The position numbers were made by a program, and so were the translations under genes. Positions 33,801-44,598 of a stretch of 64,000 bases of DNA are shown here, in pieces; the stretch's first letter is position 1, and each line of letters begins with the position of its first letter. Location of the stretch: positions 62,001 to 126,000 of the forward strand of contig JARCOQ010000200.1 in assembly GCA_029207755.1 (NCBI GenBank). The letters run 5' to 3'. The notes beneath the pieces are model-generated. The model was not told where the DNA came from, searched no databases, and was given only the letters and a program-made list of their open reading frames with translations. The stretch is from Chamaea fasciata. Its lineage: Eukaryota > Chordata > Aves > Passeriformes > Sylviidae.

Positions 33801-35050
33801 CGTTCGGGATTGTAGGTGTCCGAGACCAGGTGCCCGGCAGAGGGAGTTGGGCACAAAGGATGTCCTGTTTAGAGGGGTAAGTAAAGTCAGCTGCCCACGT
33901 TCCTGTTGTCAGTTTGTCGGAGGCCTTTGGCCATCCAAGGGAAGCCAGGCTTCCTGCTTGTGGCAGCTTGCATCTGGAAGAAATCCTGTTCCGTTCAGGA
34001 TTGTAGGCGGCCGAGGCCTGGTGCCCGGCAGAGGGAGCGGGGAAGAAAGGATGGGCTGAATCCAGGGGTAAGTAAAGTCAGCTGCCCAGGTTCCTGATGT
34101 CAGTTTGTAGGAGGCCTTTGGCCCTCCAAGTGAAGCGACGTTTCCAGCTTGCGGCAGCTTGCATCTGGAAGAACTCCTGTTCCGTTTAGGATTGTAGGTG
34201 GTCGAGGCCAAGTGCCCGGCAGAGGGAGTTGGGCACAAAGGATGGCCTGTTTCCAGGGGTAAGTAAAGTCAGCTGCCCAGGTGCCTGATGTCAGTTTGTA
34301 GGTGACCTTTGGCCCTCCAAACGAAGCACGTCTTCCAGTTTGTGGCAGCTTGCATCTGGAAGAAATCCTGTTCCGTTTGCGATTGTACGTGGCCGAGGCC
34401 AGGTGCCCGGCAGAGGGATTTGGGCAAAAAGGATGGTCTGTTTCCAGGGGTAAGTAAAGTCAGCTGCCCAGGTGCCTGATGTCAGTTTGTCGGAGGCCAT
34501 TGGCCCTCCAAGTGAAGCGACGTTTCCAGCTTGTGGCAGCTTGCATCTGGAAGAAATCCTGTTCCGTTCCGGATTTTAGGTGCCAGAAGCTGTGGGCCTG
34601 GCAGAGGGAGTTGGGCACAAAGGATGGCCTGTTTCCAGGGGTAAGTAAAGTCAGCTGCCCAGGTGCCTGATGTCAGTTTATAGGAGGCCTTTGGCCCTCC
34701 AAGGGAAGCCAGTCTTCCAGTTTGTGGCAGCTTGCATCTGGAAGAAATGCTGTTCCGTTCGGAATTGTAGGTGACCGAGGCCAGGTGCCCGGCAGAGGGA
34801 GTTGGGCACAAAGGATGGGCTGCTTCCAGGGGTAAGTAAAGTCAGCTGCCCAGGTGCCTGATGTCAGTTTGTAGGAGGCCTTTAGCCCTCCAAGTGAAGC
34901 CACGTTTCCAGCTTGTGGCAGCTTGCATCTGGAAGAACTCCTGTTCCGTTCGGGATTGTAGGTGGCCGAAGCTGTGGGACCGGCAGAGGGAGTTGGGCAC
35001 AAAGGGTGGCCTGTTTCCAGGGGTAAGTAAAGTCAGCTGCCCAGGTGCCT
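30086..35050. repeat. Long block D2 (about 26 units, partner at 14235-19200)
   Basis: Second copy of the block at 14.2-19.2 kb, offset 15,851 bp. Between 32,187 and 32,569 the offset drops to 15,660 bp because one unit is missing, and it returns to 15,851 bp by 33,524 because the next interval has one extra unit. The interval 32,569-33,523 carries subtypes (AAGCAATCCTGTAACG, TTTACGGCAGCG, GGCAGTTTCC) that are absent from D1 and shared with 38.7 and 43.1 kb. Confidence 0.85.
32161..33960. repeat. Block E1 (9.4 units, partners at 38.3 and 42.66 kb)
   Basis: Continuous homology to 42,663-44,460 at offset 10,502 bp; the first five units also match 38,299-39,253 at offset 6,112 bp (exactly 32 units). 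Markers are AAGCCCCGCTTCC, AAGCAATCCTGTAACG, TGTAAGTTTGTAGG with CCTTGGGCCC, TTTACGGCAGCG, GGCAGTTTCC and GCTTCTAGAAG. Confidence 0.85.
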
Positions 35051-35624
35051 GATGTCAGTTTGTAGGAGGCCTTTGTCCCTCCAAGGGAAGCTTGTCTTCC
35101 AGTTTGTGGCAGCTTGCATCTGGAAGAAATCCTGTTCCGTTTGGGGTTGTAGGTGGCCGAGGCGAGGTGCCCGGCAGAGGGAGTTGAGCACAAAGGATGG
35201 CCTGTTTCAAGGGGTAAGTAAAGTCAGCTGCCCAGGTGCCTGATGTCAGTTTGTAGGAGGCCTTTGGCCCTCCTAGGGAAGCTAGTCTTCCTGTTCAAGG
35301 CAGCTTGCATCTGGAAGAAATCCTGTTCCGTTCGGGATTGTAGGTGGCCGAGGCCAGGTGCCCGGCAGAGGGAGTTGAGCACAAAGGATGGCCTGTTTCC
35401 AGGGGTAAGTAAACTCAGCTGCCCAGGTGCCTGATGTCAGTTTGTAGGAGGCCTTTGGCCCTCCATGGGAAACCAGGCTTCCTGCTTGTGGCAGCTTGCA
35501 TCAGGAAGGAATGCTGTTTCGTTCGGGATTGTAGGTGGCCGAGAGCAGGTGCCCGGCAGAGGGAGTTGGGCACAAATGATGTCCTGTTTAGAAAGGTAAG
35601 TAAAGTCAGCTGCCCACGTGCCTG
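33333..35624. repeat. 12-unit higher-order repeat, copy 1
   Basis: A 2,292-bp block (exactly 12 units) is directly followed by a second copy. Both begin with the GCGACG/GCTTCTAGAAG unit and end with the CATCAGGAAGGAATG unit, and both share a rare GAGGCCAAGTGCCC (34,210 and 36,502) and GATTTGGGC. Copy 1 differs in a short HindIII-type patch near 35,076-35,107. Confidence 0.9.
35076..35107. repeat. Short conversion patch of HindIII subtype
   Basis: In 12-unit copy 1 the unit at 35,052 reads TTTGTCCCTCC with AAGCTTGTCTTCCAG and TTTGTGG. The equivalent units at 37,344, 41,543, 19,201 and 25,121 read AAGCAAGTCTTCCTG and TTCAAGG. The right half of the unit is unchanged (GGGGTTGTAGG, GAGGCGAGG). 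The inserted motif matches a unit like that at 1,061-1,120. The minimal tract is 32 bp; the true tract may be longer, since the flanks are identical in both subtypes. Confidence 0.65.
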
Positions 35625-37916
35625 ATGTCAGTTTGTAGGAGGCCTTTGGCCCTCCAAGTGAAGCGACGTTTCCAGCTTGTGGCAGCTTGCTTCTAGAAGA
35701 ACTCCTGTTCCGTTTAGGATTGTAGGTGGCCGAGGCCAGGTGCCCGGTAGAGGGCGTTGGACACAAAGGATGGCCTGTTTCCAGGGGTAAGTAAAGTCAG
35801 CTGCCCAGGTGCCTGATGTCAGTTTGTAGGAGGCCTTTGGCCCTCCAAGGGAAGCTAGTCTTCCTGTTCAAGGCAGCTTGCATCTGGAAGAAATCCTGTT
35901 CCGTTCGAGATTGTAGGTGGCCGAGGCCAGTTGCCGGGCTGAGGGAGTTGGGCACAAAGGATGGCCTGTTTCCAGAAGTAACTAAAGTCAGCTGCCCAGG
36001 TGCCATAGGGCAGTTTGTAGGAGGCCTTTGGCCCTCCATGGGAAGCCAGGCTTCCTGCTTCTGGCAGCTTGCATCAGGAAGGAATGCTGTTTCGTTCGGG
36101 ATTGTAGGTGTCCGAGACCAGGTGCCCGGCAGAGGGAGTTGGGCACAAAGGATGTCCTGTTTAGAGGGGTAAGTAAAGTCAGCTGCCCACGTTCCTGTTG
36201 TCAGTTTGTCGGAGGCCTTTGGCCATCCAAGGGAAGCCAGGCTTCCTGCTTGTGGCAGCTTGCATCTGGAAGAAATCCTGTTCCGTTCAGGATTGTAGGC
36301 GGCCGAGGCCTGGTGCCCGGCAGAGGGAGCGGGGAAGAAAGGATGGGCTGAATCCAGGGGTAAGTAAAGTCAGCTGCCCAGGTTCCTGATGTCAGTTTGT
36401 AGGAGGCCTTTGGCCCTCCAAGTGAAGCGACGTTTCCAGCTTGCGGCAGCTTGCATCTGGAAGAACTCCTGTTCCGTTTAGGATTGTAGGTGGTCGAGGC
36501 CAAGTGCCCGGCAGAGGGAGTTGGGCACAAAGGATGGCCTGTTTCCAGGGGTAAGTAAAGTCAGCTGCCCAGGTGCCTGATGTCAGTTTGTAGGTGACCT
36601 TTGGCCCTCCAAACGAAGCACGTCTTCCAGTTTGTGGCAGCTTGCATCTGGAAGAAATCCTGTTCCGTTTGCGATTGTACGTGGCCGAGGCCAGGTGCCC
36701 GGCAGAGGGATTTGGGCAAAAAGGATGGTCTGTTTCCAGGGGTAAGTAAAGTCAGCTGCCCAGGTGCCTGATGTCAGTTTGTCGGAGGCCATTGGCCCTC
36801 CAAGTGAAGCGACGTTTCCAGCTTGTGGCAGCTTGCATCTGGAAGAAATCCTGTTCCGTTCCGGATTTTAGGTGCCAGAAGCTGTGGGCCTGGCAGAGGG
36901 AGTTGGGCACAAAGGATGGCCTGTTTCCAGGGGTAAGTAAAGTCAGCTGCCCAGGTGCCTGATGTCAGTTTATAGGAGGCCTTTGGCCCTCCAAGGGAAG
37001 CCAGTCTTCCAGTTTGTGGCAGCTTGCATCTGGAAGAAATGCTGTTCCGTTCGGAATTGTAGGTGACCGAGGCCAGGTGCCCGGCAGAGGGAGTTGGGCA
37101 CAAAGGATGGGCTGCTTCCAGGGGTAAGTAAAGTCAGCTGCCCAGGTGCCTGATGTCAGTTTGTAGGAGGCCTTTAGCCCTCCAAGTGAAGCCACGTTTC
37201 CAGCTTGTGGCAGCTTGCATCTGGAAGAACTCCTGTTCCGTTCGGGATTGTAGGTGGCCGAAGCTGTGGGACCGGCAGAGGGAGTTGGGCACAAAGGGTG
37301 GCCTGTTTCCAGGGGTAAGTAAAGTCAGCTGCCCAGGTGCCTGATGTCAGTTTGTAGGAGGCCTTTGGCCCTCCAAGGGAAGCAAGTCTTCCTGTTCAAG
37401 GCAGCTTGCATCTGGAAGAAATCCTGTTCCGTTTGGGGTTGTAGGTGGCCGAGGCGAGGTGCCCGGCAGAGGGAGTTGAGCACAAAGGATGGCCTGTTTC
37501 AAGGGGTAAGTAAAGTCAGCTGCCCAGGTGCCTGATGTCAGTTTGTAGGAGGCCTTTGGCCCTCCTAGGGAAGCTAGTCTTCCTGTTCAAGGCAGCTTGC
37601 ATCTGGAAGAAATCCTGTTCCGTTCGGGATTGTAGGTGGCCGAGGCCAGGTGCCCGGCAGAGGGAGTTGAGCACAAAGGATGGCCTGTTTCCAGGGGTAA
37701 GTAAACTCAGCTGCCCAGGTGCCTGATGTCAGTTTGTAGGAGGCCTTTGGCCCTCCATGGGAAACCAGGCTTCCTGCTTGTGGCAGCTTGCATCAGGAAG
37801 GAATGCTGTTTCGTTCGGGATTGTAGGTGGCCGAGAGCAGGTGCCCGGCAGAGGGAGTTGGGCACAAATGATGTCCTGTTTAGAAAGGTAAGTAAAGTCA
37901 GCTGCCCACGTGCCTG
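35625..37916. repeat. 12-unit higher-order repeat, copy 2
   Basis: Second tandem copy of the 2,292-bp block. Its first unit reads GGTGGCCGAGG where the copy-1 unit at 33,333 reads GGTGGTCGAGG. Its right end joins a chimeric unit at 37,917, which marks a separate exchange. Confidence 0.9.
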
Positions 37917-38107
37917 ATGTCAGTTTGTCGGAGTCGTTTGGCCCTCCAAGGGAAGCCAGGCTTCCTGCTTGTGGCAGCTTGCATCAGGAAGAAATGCTGT
38001 TCCGTTCGGGAGTGTAGGTGGCCGAGGCCAGGTGCCCGGCAGAGGGAGTTGGGCACAAATGATGGCCTTTTTCATGAGGAAAGTAAAGTCAGCTGCCCAA
38101 GTGCCTG
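37917..38107. repeat. Chimeric unit at an exchange junction
   Basis: The left part (TTTGTCGGAGTCG, AAGCCAGGCTTCCTG) matches the unit at 39,636 or 42,116. The right part (CATCAGGAAGAAATGCTG, GGGAGTGTAGG, CTTTTTCATGAGG) matches the next unit, at 39,827 or 42,307. The join lies in the shared GGCAGCTTGCATC near unit positions 57-68, and removes exactly one 191-bp unit. Confidence 0.8.
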
Positions 38108-39253
38108 ATGTCAGTTTGTAGGAGGCCTTTGGTCCTCCATGGGATGCCAGGCTTCCAGCTAGTAGCAGCCTTCATCGGGAAGAAATCCTGTTCCGTTCGG
38201 GATTGTAGGTGGCCAAGGCCAGGTGCCCGGCAGAGGGAGTTGGGCACAAAGGATGGCCTGTTTCCAGGGGTAAGTAAAGTCAGCTGCTCAGGTGCCTGAT
38301 GTCAGTTTGTAGGAGGCCTTTGGCCCTCCATGGGAAGCCCCGCTTCCAGCTTGTGGGAGCTTGCATCTGGAAGAAATCCTGTTCCGTTCGGGAGTGTAGG
38401 TGGCCGAGGCCTGGTGCCTGGCAGAGGGGGTTGGGCACAAAGGATGTCCTGTTTCCAGGGGTAAGTAAAGTCAGCTGCCCAGGTGCCTGATGTCAGTTTG
38501 TAGGAGGCCTTTGGCCCTCCAAGGGAAGCCACGTTTCCAGATTGTGGCAGCTTGCATCTGGAAGAACTCCTGTTCCGTTCGGGATTGTAGATGGCCGAAG
38601 CTGTGGGACGGGCAGAGGGAGTTGGGCACAAAAGATGGGCTGTTTCCAGGGGTAAGTAAAGTCAGCTACCCAGGTGCCTGATGTCAGTTTGTAGGAGGCC
38701 TTTGGCCCTCCAAGGGAAGCAAGTCTTCCTGTTCAAGGCAGCTTGCATCTGGAAGCAATCCTGTAACGTTCGGGATTGTAGGTGGCCTAGCCCAGTTGCG
38801 CGGATGAGAGAGTTGGGCACAAAGGATGTCCTGTTTCCAGAAGTAAGTAAAGTCACCTGCCCAGGTGCCTGATGTAAGTTTGTAGGAGGCCTTGGGCCCT
38901 CCATGTGAAGCCAGGCTTCCTGCTTGTGGAAGCTTGCATCTGGAAGAAATCCTGTTCCGTTCAAGATTGTAGGTGGTCGAGGCCTGGTGCCCGGCAGAGG
39001 GAGTTGGGCTCAAAGGATGGCCTGTTTCCAGGGGTAAGTAAAGTCAGCTGCCCAGGTGCCTCATGTCAGTTTGTAGGAGGCCTTTGGCCCTCCAAGTGAA
39101 GCTAGTCTTCCTGTTTACGGCAGCGTGCATCTGGAAGAAATCCTGTTCCGTTCGGGATTGTAGGTGGCCGAAGCCAGGTGTCCGGCAGAGGGAGTTGGGC
39201 ACAAATGATGGCCTATTTCATGAGGAAAGTAAAGTCAGCTGCCCAGGTGCCTG
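37975..39253. repeat. Block F1 (6.7 units, partner at 42365-43643)
   Basis: Homologous to 42,365-43,643 at offset 4,390 bp (23 units less three bases; the three bases are deleted near 40,925 and 41,168, between the copies). The block ends where 39,254 begins with the CCTAGGG unit while 43,644 begins with the GGCAGTTTCC unit. Confidence 0.8.
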
Positions 39254-40208
39254 ATGTCAGTTTGTAGGAGGCCTTTGGCCCTCCTAGGGAAGCTAGTCTT
39301 CCTGTTCAAGGCAGCTTGCATCTGGAAGAAATCCTGTTCCGTTCGGGATTGTAGGTGGCCGAGGCCAGGTGCCCGGCAGAGGGAGTTGAGCACAAAGGAT
39401 GGCCTGTTTCCAGGGGTAAGTAAACTCAGCTGCCCAGGTGCCTGATGTCAGTTTGTAGGAGGCCTTTGGCCCTCCATGGGAAACCAGGCTTCCTGCTTGT
39501 GGCAGCTTGCATCAGGAAGGAATGCTGTTTCGTTCGGGATTGTAGGTGGCCGAGAGCAGGTGCCCGGCAGAGGGAGTTGGGCACAAATGATGTCCTGTTT
39601 AGAAAGGTAAGTAAAGTCAGCTGCCCACGTGCCTGATGTCAGTTTGTCGGAGTCGTTTGGCCCTCCAAGGGAAGCCAGGCTTCCTGCTTGTGGCAGCTTG
39701 CATCTGGAAGAAATCCTGTTCCGTTCAGGATTGTAGGCAGCCGAGGCCAGGTGCCCGGCAGAGGGAGTTGGGCACAAAGGATGGGCTGTTTCCAGGGGTA
39801 AGGAAAGTCAGCTGCCCAGGTGCCTGATGTCAGTCTGTAGGAGGCCTTTGGCCCTCCAAGGGAAGCCATTCTTCCAGCTTGTGGCAGCTTGCATCAGGAA
39901 GAAATGCTGTTCCGTTCGGGAGTGTAGGTGGCCGAGGCCAGGTGCCCGGCAGAGGGAGTTGGGCACAAATGATGGCCTTTTTCATGAGGAAAGTAAAGTC
40001 AGCTGCCCAAGTGCCTGATGTCAGTTTGTAGGAGGCCTTTGGTCCTCCATGGGATGCCAGGCTTCCAGCTAGTAGCAGCCTTCATCGGGAAGAAATCCTG
40101 TTCCGTTCGGGATTGTAGGTGGCCAAGGCCAGGTGCCCGGCAGAGGGAGTTGGGCACAAAGGATGGCCTGTTTCCAGGGGTAAGTAAAGTCAGCTGCCCA
40201 GGTGCCTG
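39254..40208. repeat. Block G1 (5 units, partner at 41734-42688)
   Basis: Five units (CCTAGGG; CATCAGGAAGGAATG; TCGGAGTCG; CCATTCTTCCAG with CTTTTTCATG; GGGATGCCAGG) recur in the same order at offset 2,480 bp. Both flanks differ between the copies, so each was joined to a different neighbour by exchange. Confidence 0.8.
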
Positions 40209-40919
40209 ATGTCAGTTTGTAGGAGGCCTTTGGCCCTCCAAGGGAAGCCACGTTTCCAGCTTGAGGCAGCTTGAATCTGGAAGAACTCCTGATCCGTTCG
40301 GGATTGTAGGTGGTTGAGGCCAGGTGCCCGGCAGGGGGAGTTGGGCACAAAGGATGGTTTGTTTCCAGGGGTAAGTAAAGTCAGCTGCCCAGGTGCCTGA
40401 TGTCAGTTTGTAGGAGGCCTTTGGCCCTCCAAGAGAAGCCAGGCTTCCTGCTTGTGGCAGCTTGCATCTGGAAGAAATGCTGTTCCGTTCGGGACTGTAG
40501 GTGGCCGGAGCAGGGTGCCCGGCTGAGGCAGTGGGGCACAAAGGATGGCCTGTTTCCAGGGGTAAGTAAGGTCAGCTGCCCAGGTGCCTGATGTCAGTTT
40601 GTAGGAGGCCTTTGGCCCTCCAAGGGAAGCCACGTTTCCAGATTGTGGCAGCTTGCATCTGGAAGAACTCCTGTTCCGTTCGGGATTGTAGATGGCCGAA
40701 GCTGTGGGACGGGCAGAGGGAGTTGGGCACAAAGGATGGGCTGTTTCCAGGGGTAAGTAAAGTCAGCTACCCAGGTGCCTGATGTCAGTTTGTAGAAGGC
40801 CTTTGGCCCTCCAAGGGAAGCAAGTCTTCCTGTTCAAGGCAGCTTGCATCTGGAAGCAATCCTGTAACGTTCGGGATTGTAGGTGGCCTAGCCCAGTTGC
40901 GCGGATGAGAGAGTTGGGC

Positions 40920-41175
40920 ACAAAGATGTCCTGTTTCCAGAAGTAAGTAAAGTCACCTGCCCAGGTGCCTGATGTAAGTTTGTAGGAGGCCTTGGGCCCT
41001 CCATGTGAAGCCAGGCTTCCTGCTTGTGGAAGCTTGCATCTGGAAGAAATCCTGTTCCGTTCATGATTGTAGGTGGTCGAGGCCTGGTGCCCGGCAGAGG
41101 GAGTTGGGCTCAAAGGATGGCCTGTTTCCAGGGGTAAGTAAAGTCAACTGCCCAGGTGCCTGATGTCATTGTAGG
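40920..41175. repeat. Units with three deleted bases (phase shift -3)
   Basis: ACAAAGATG near 40,925 lacks one G compared with ACAAAGGATG, and TGATGTCATTGTAGG near 41,168 lacks two bases of TGATGTCAGTTTGTAGG. These are the only indels I found between 28.5 and 46.8 kb. They account for the remainder of three bases in the 2,480-, 4,390- and 10,502-bp offsets. Confidence 0.8.
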
Positions 41176-41733
41176 AGGCCTTTGGCCCTCCAAGTGAAGC
41201 TAGTCTTCCTGTTTACGGCAGCGTGCATCTGGAAGAAATCCTGTTCCGTTCGGGATTGTAGGTGGCCGAAGCCAGGTGTCCGGCAGAGGGAGTTGGGCAC
41301 AAATGATGGCCTATTTCATGAGGAAAGTAAAGTCAGCTGCCCAGGTGCCTGATGTCAGTTTGTAGGAGGCCTTTGGCCCTCCAAGGGAAGCTAGTCTTCC
41401 AGTTTGTGGCAGTTTCCATCTGGAAGAAATCCTGTTCCGTTCGGGATTGTAGGTGGCCGAGGCCTGGTGCCCGGCAGAGGGAGTTGGGCACAAAGGATGG
41501 CCTGTTTCCAGGGGTAAGTAAAGTCAGCTGCCCAGGTGCCTGATGTCAGTTTGTAGGAGGCCTTTGGCCCTCCAAGGGAAGCAAGTCTTCCTGTTCAAGG
41601 CAGCTTGCATCTGGAAGAAATCCTGTTCCGTTTGGGATTGTAGGTGGCCGAGGCGAGGTGCCCGGCAGAGGGAGTTGAGCACAAAGGATGGCCTGTTTCA
41701 AGGGGTAAGTAAAGTCAGCTGCCCAGGTGCCTG

Positions 41734-42688
41734 ATGTCAGTTTGTAGGAGGCCTTTGGCCCTCCTAGGGAAGCTAGTCTTCCTGTTCAAGGCAGCTTGCA
41801 TCTGGAAGAAATCCTGTTCCGTTCGGGATTGTAGGTGGCCGAGGCCAGGTGCCCGGCAGAGGGAGTTGAGCACAAAGGATGGCCTGTTTCCAGGGGTAAG
41901 TAAACTCAGCTGCCCAGGTGCCTGATGTCAGTTTGTAGGAGGCCTTTGGCCCTCCATGGGAAACCAGGCTTCCTGCTTGTGGCAGCTTGCATCAGGAAGG
42001 AATGCTGTTTCGTTCGGGATTGTAGGTGGCCGAGAGCAGGTGCCCGGCAGAGGGAGTTGGGCACAAATGATGTCCTGTTTAGAAAGGTAAGTAAAGTCAG
42101 CTGCCCACGTGCCTGATGTCAGTTTGTCGGAGTCGTTTGGCCCTCCAAGGGAAGCCAGGCTTCCTGCTTGTGGCAGCTTGCATCTGGAAGAAATCCTGTT
42201 CCGTTCAGGATTGTAGGCAGCCGAGGCCAGGTGCCCGGCAGAGGGAGTTGGGCACAAAGGATGGGCTGTTTCCAGGGGTAAGGAAAGTCAGCTGCCCAGG
42301 TGCCTGATGTCAGTCTGTAGGAGGCCTTTGGCCCTCCAAGGGAAGCCATTCTTCCAGCTTGTGGCAGCTTGCATCAGGAAGAAATGCTGTTCCGTTCGGG
42401 AGTGTAGGTGGCCGAGGCCAGGTGCCCGGCAGAGGGAGTTGGGCACAAATGATGGCCTTTTTCATGAGGAAAGTAAAGTCAGCTGCCCAAGTGCCTGATG
42501 TCAGTTTGTAGGAGGCCTTTGGTCCTCCATGGGATGCCAGGCTTCCAGCTAGTAGCAGCCTTCATCGGGAAGAAATCCTGTTCCGTTCGGGATTGTAGGT
42601 GGCCAAGGCCAGGTGCCCGGCAGAGGGAGTTGGGCACAAAGGATGGCCTGTTTCCAGGGGTAAGTAAAGTCAGCTGCTCAGGTGCCTG
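41734..42688. repeat. Block G2 (5 units, partner at 39254-40208)
   Basis: Second copy of the five-unit series. It is followed by the CCCCGCTTCC unit through a CTGCTCAGG junction, whereas G1 is followed by a CCACGTTTCC unit. Confidence 0.8.
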
Positions 42689-44460
42689 ATGTCAGTTTGT
42701 AGGAGGCCTTTGGCCCTCCATGGGAAGCCCCGCTTCCAGCTTGTGGGAGCTTGCATCTGGAAGAAATCCTGTTCCGTTCGGGAGTGTAGGTGGCCGAGGC
42801 CTGGTGCCTGGCAGAGGGGGTTGGGCACAAAGGATGTCCTGTTTCCAGGGGTAAGTAAAGTCAGCTGCCCAGGTGCCTGATGTCAGTTTGTAGGAGGCCT
42901 TTGGCCCTCCAAGGGAAGCCACGTTTCCAGATTGTGGCAGCTTGCATCTGGAAGAACTCCTGTTCCGTTCGGGATTGTAGATGGCCGAAGCTGTGGGACG
43001 GGCAGAGGGAGTTGGGCACAAAGGATGGGCTGTTTCCAGGGGTAAGTAAAGTCAGCTACCCAGGTGCCTGATGTCAGTTTGTAGGAGGCCTTTGGCCCTC
43101 CAAGGGAAGCAAGTCTTCCTGTTCAAGGCAGCTTGCATCTGGAAGCAATCCTGTAACGTTCGGGATTGTAGGTGGCCTAGCACAGTTGCGCGGATGAGAG
43201 AGTTGGGCACAAAGGATGTCCTGTTTCCAGAAGTAAGTAAAGTCACCTGCCCAGGTGCCTGATGTAAGTTTGTAGGAGGCCTTGGGCCCTCCATGTGAAG
43301 CCAGGCTTCCTGCTTGTGGAAGCTTGCATCTGGAAGAAATCCTGTTCCGTTCAAGATTGTAGGTGGTCGAGGCCTGGTGCCCGGCAGAGGGAGTTGGGCT
43401 CAAAGGATGGCCTGTTTCCAGGGGTAAGTAAAGTCAGCTGCCCAGGTGCCTCATGTCAGTTTGTAGGAGGCCTTTGGCCCTCCAAGTGAAGCTAGTCTTC
43501 CTGTTTACGGCAGCGTGCATCTGGAAGAAATCCTGTTCCGTTCGGGATTGTAGGTGGCCGAAGCCAGGTGTCCGGCAGAGGGAGTTGGGCACAAATGATG
43601 GCCTATTTCATGAGGAAAGTAAAGTCAGCTGCCCAGGTGCCTGATGTCAGTTTGTAGGAGGCCTTTGGCCCTCCAAGGGAAGCTAGTCTTCCAGTTTGTG
43701 GCAGTTTCCATCTGGAAGAAATCCTGTTCCGTTCGGGATTGTAGGTGGCCGAGGCCTGGTGCCCGGCAGAGGGAGTTGGGCACAAAGGATGGCCTGTTTC
43801 CAGGGGTAAGTAAAGTCAGCTGCCCAGGTGCCTGATGTCAGTTTGTAGGAGGCCTTTGGCCCTCCAAGTGAAGCGACGTTTCCAGCTTGTGGCAGCTTGC
43901 TTCTAGAAGAACTCCTGTTCCGTTTAGGATTGTAGGTGGTCGAGGCCAGGTGCCCGGTAGAGGGCGTTGGACACAAAGGATGGCCTGTTTCCAGGGGTAA
44001 GTAAAGTCAGCTGCCCAGGTGCCTGATGTCAGTTTGTAGGAGGCCTTTGGCCCTCCAAGGGAAGCTAGTCTTCCTGTTCAAGGCAGCTTGCATCTGGAAG
44101 AAATCCTGTTCCGTTCGAGATTGTAGGTGGCCGAGGCCAGTTGCCGGGCTGAGGGAGTTGGGCACAAAGGATGGCCTGTTTCCAGAAGTAACTAAAGTCA
44201 GCTGCCCAGGTGCCATAGGGCAGTTTGTAGGAGGCCTTTGGCCCTCCATGGGAAGCCAGGCTTCCTGCTTCTGGCAGCTTGCATCAGGAAGGAATGCTGT
44301 TTCGTTGGGGGTTGTAGGTGTCCGAGACCAGGTGCCCGGCAGAGGGAGTTGGGCACAAAGGATGTCCTGTTTAGAGGGGTAAGTAAAGTCAGCTGCCCAC
44401 GTTCCTGTTGTCAGTTTGTCGGAGGCCTTTGGCCATCCAAGGGAAGCCAGGCATCCTGCT
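42663..44460. repeat. Block E2 (9.4 units, partner at 32161-33960)
   Basis: Second full copy of block E at offset 10,502 bp. It differs at a few bases, for example CTAGCACAG near 43,178 against CTAGCCCAG, and GTTGGGGGTTG near 44,305 against GTTCGGGATTG. The match stops inside the unit at 44,408. Confidence 0.85.
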
Positions 44461-44598
44461 TGTGGCAGCTTGCATCTGGAAGAAATGCTGTTCTGTTCGG
44501 GATTGTAGGTGGCCTAGCCCAGTTGCGCGGATGAGAGAGTTCGGCACAAAGGATGTCCTGTTTCCAGAAGAAAGTAAAGTCAGCTGCCCAGGTGCCTG
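44408..44598. repeat. Chimeric unit marking the right edge of the homogenised core
   Basis: The left part (TTTGTCGGAGG, GGCCATCCAAGGG) matches the unit at 33,906. The right part (AAATGCTG, CTAGCCCAG, CGCGGATGAG, GTTCGGC) matches 20,729 and 26,649. The join lies before unit position 79, after the left variable segment. To the right, 44,599 and 44,790 still resemble 20,920 and 21,111 (CAATTTTTAGG), after which the domain 3 subtypes begin. Confidence 0.75.

Larger units (their letters stand above)
12700..44460. repeat. Satellite domain 2: homogenised core with nested higher-order repeats
   Basis: Multi-unit blocks recur here with few differences. Offsets seen are 2292 (12 units), 2480 (13 units less 3), 4390 (23 less 3), 5920 (31 less 1), 6112 (32), 9931 (52 less 1), 10502 (55 less 3) and 15851 (83 less 2) bp. 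Most of the small remainders follow from known one- to three-base deletions inside the intervals, such as the TTCTTAAGG units near 22,605 and 28,525. The blocks overlap and nest, so no single fixed higher-order unit describes the domain. Inference: recent unequal exchange has been most active here. No other sequence type is present. Confidence 0.85.
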
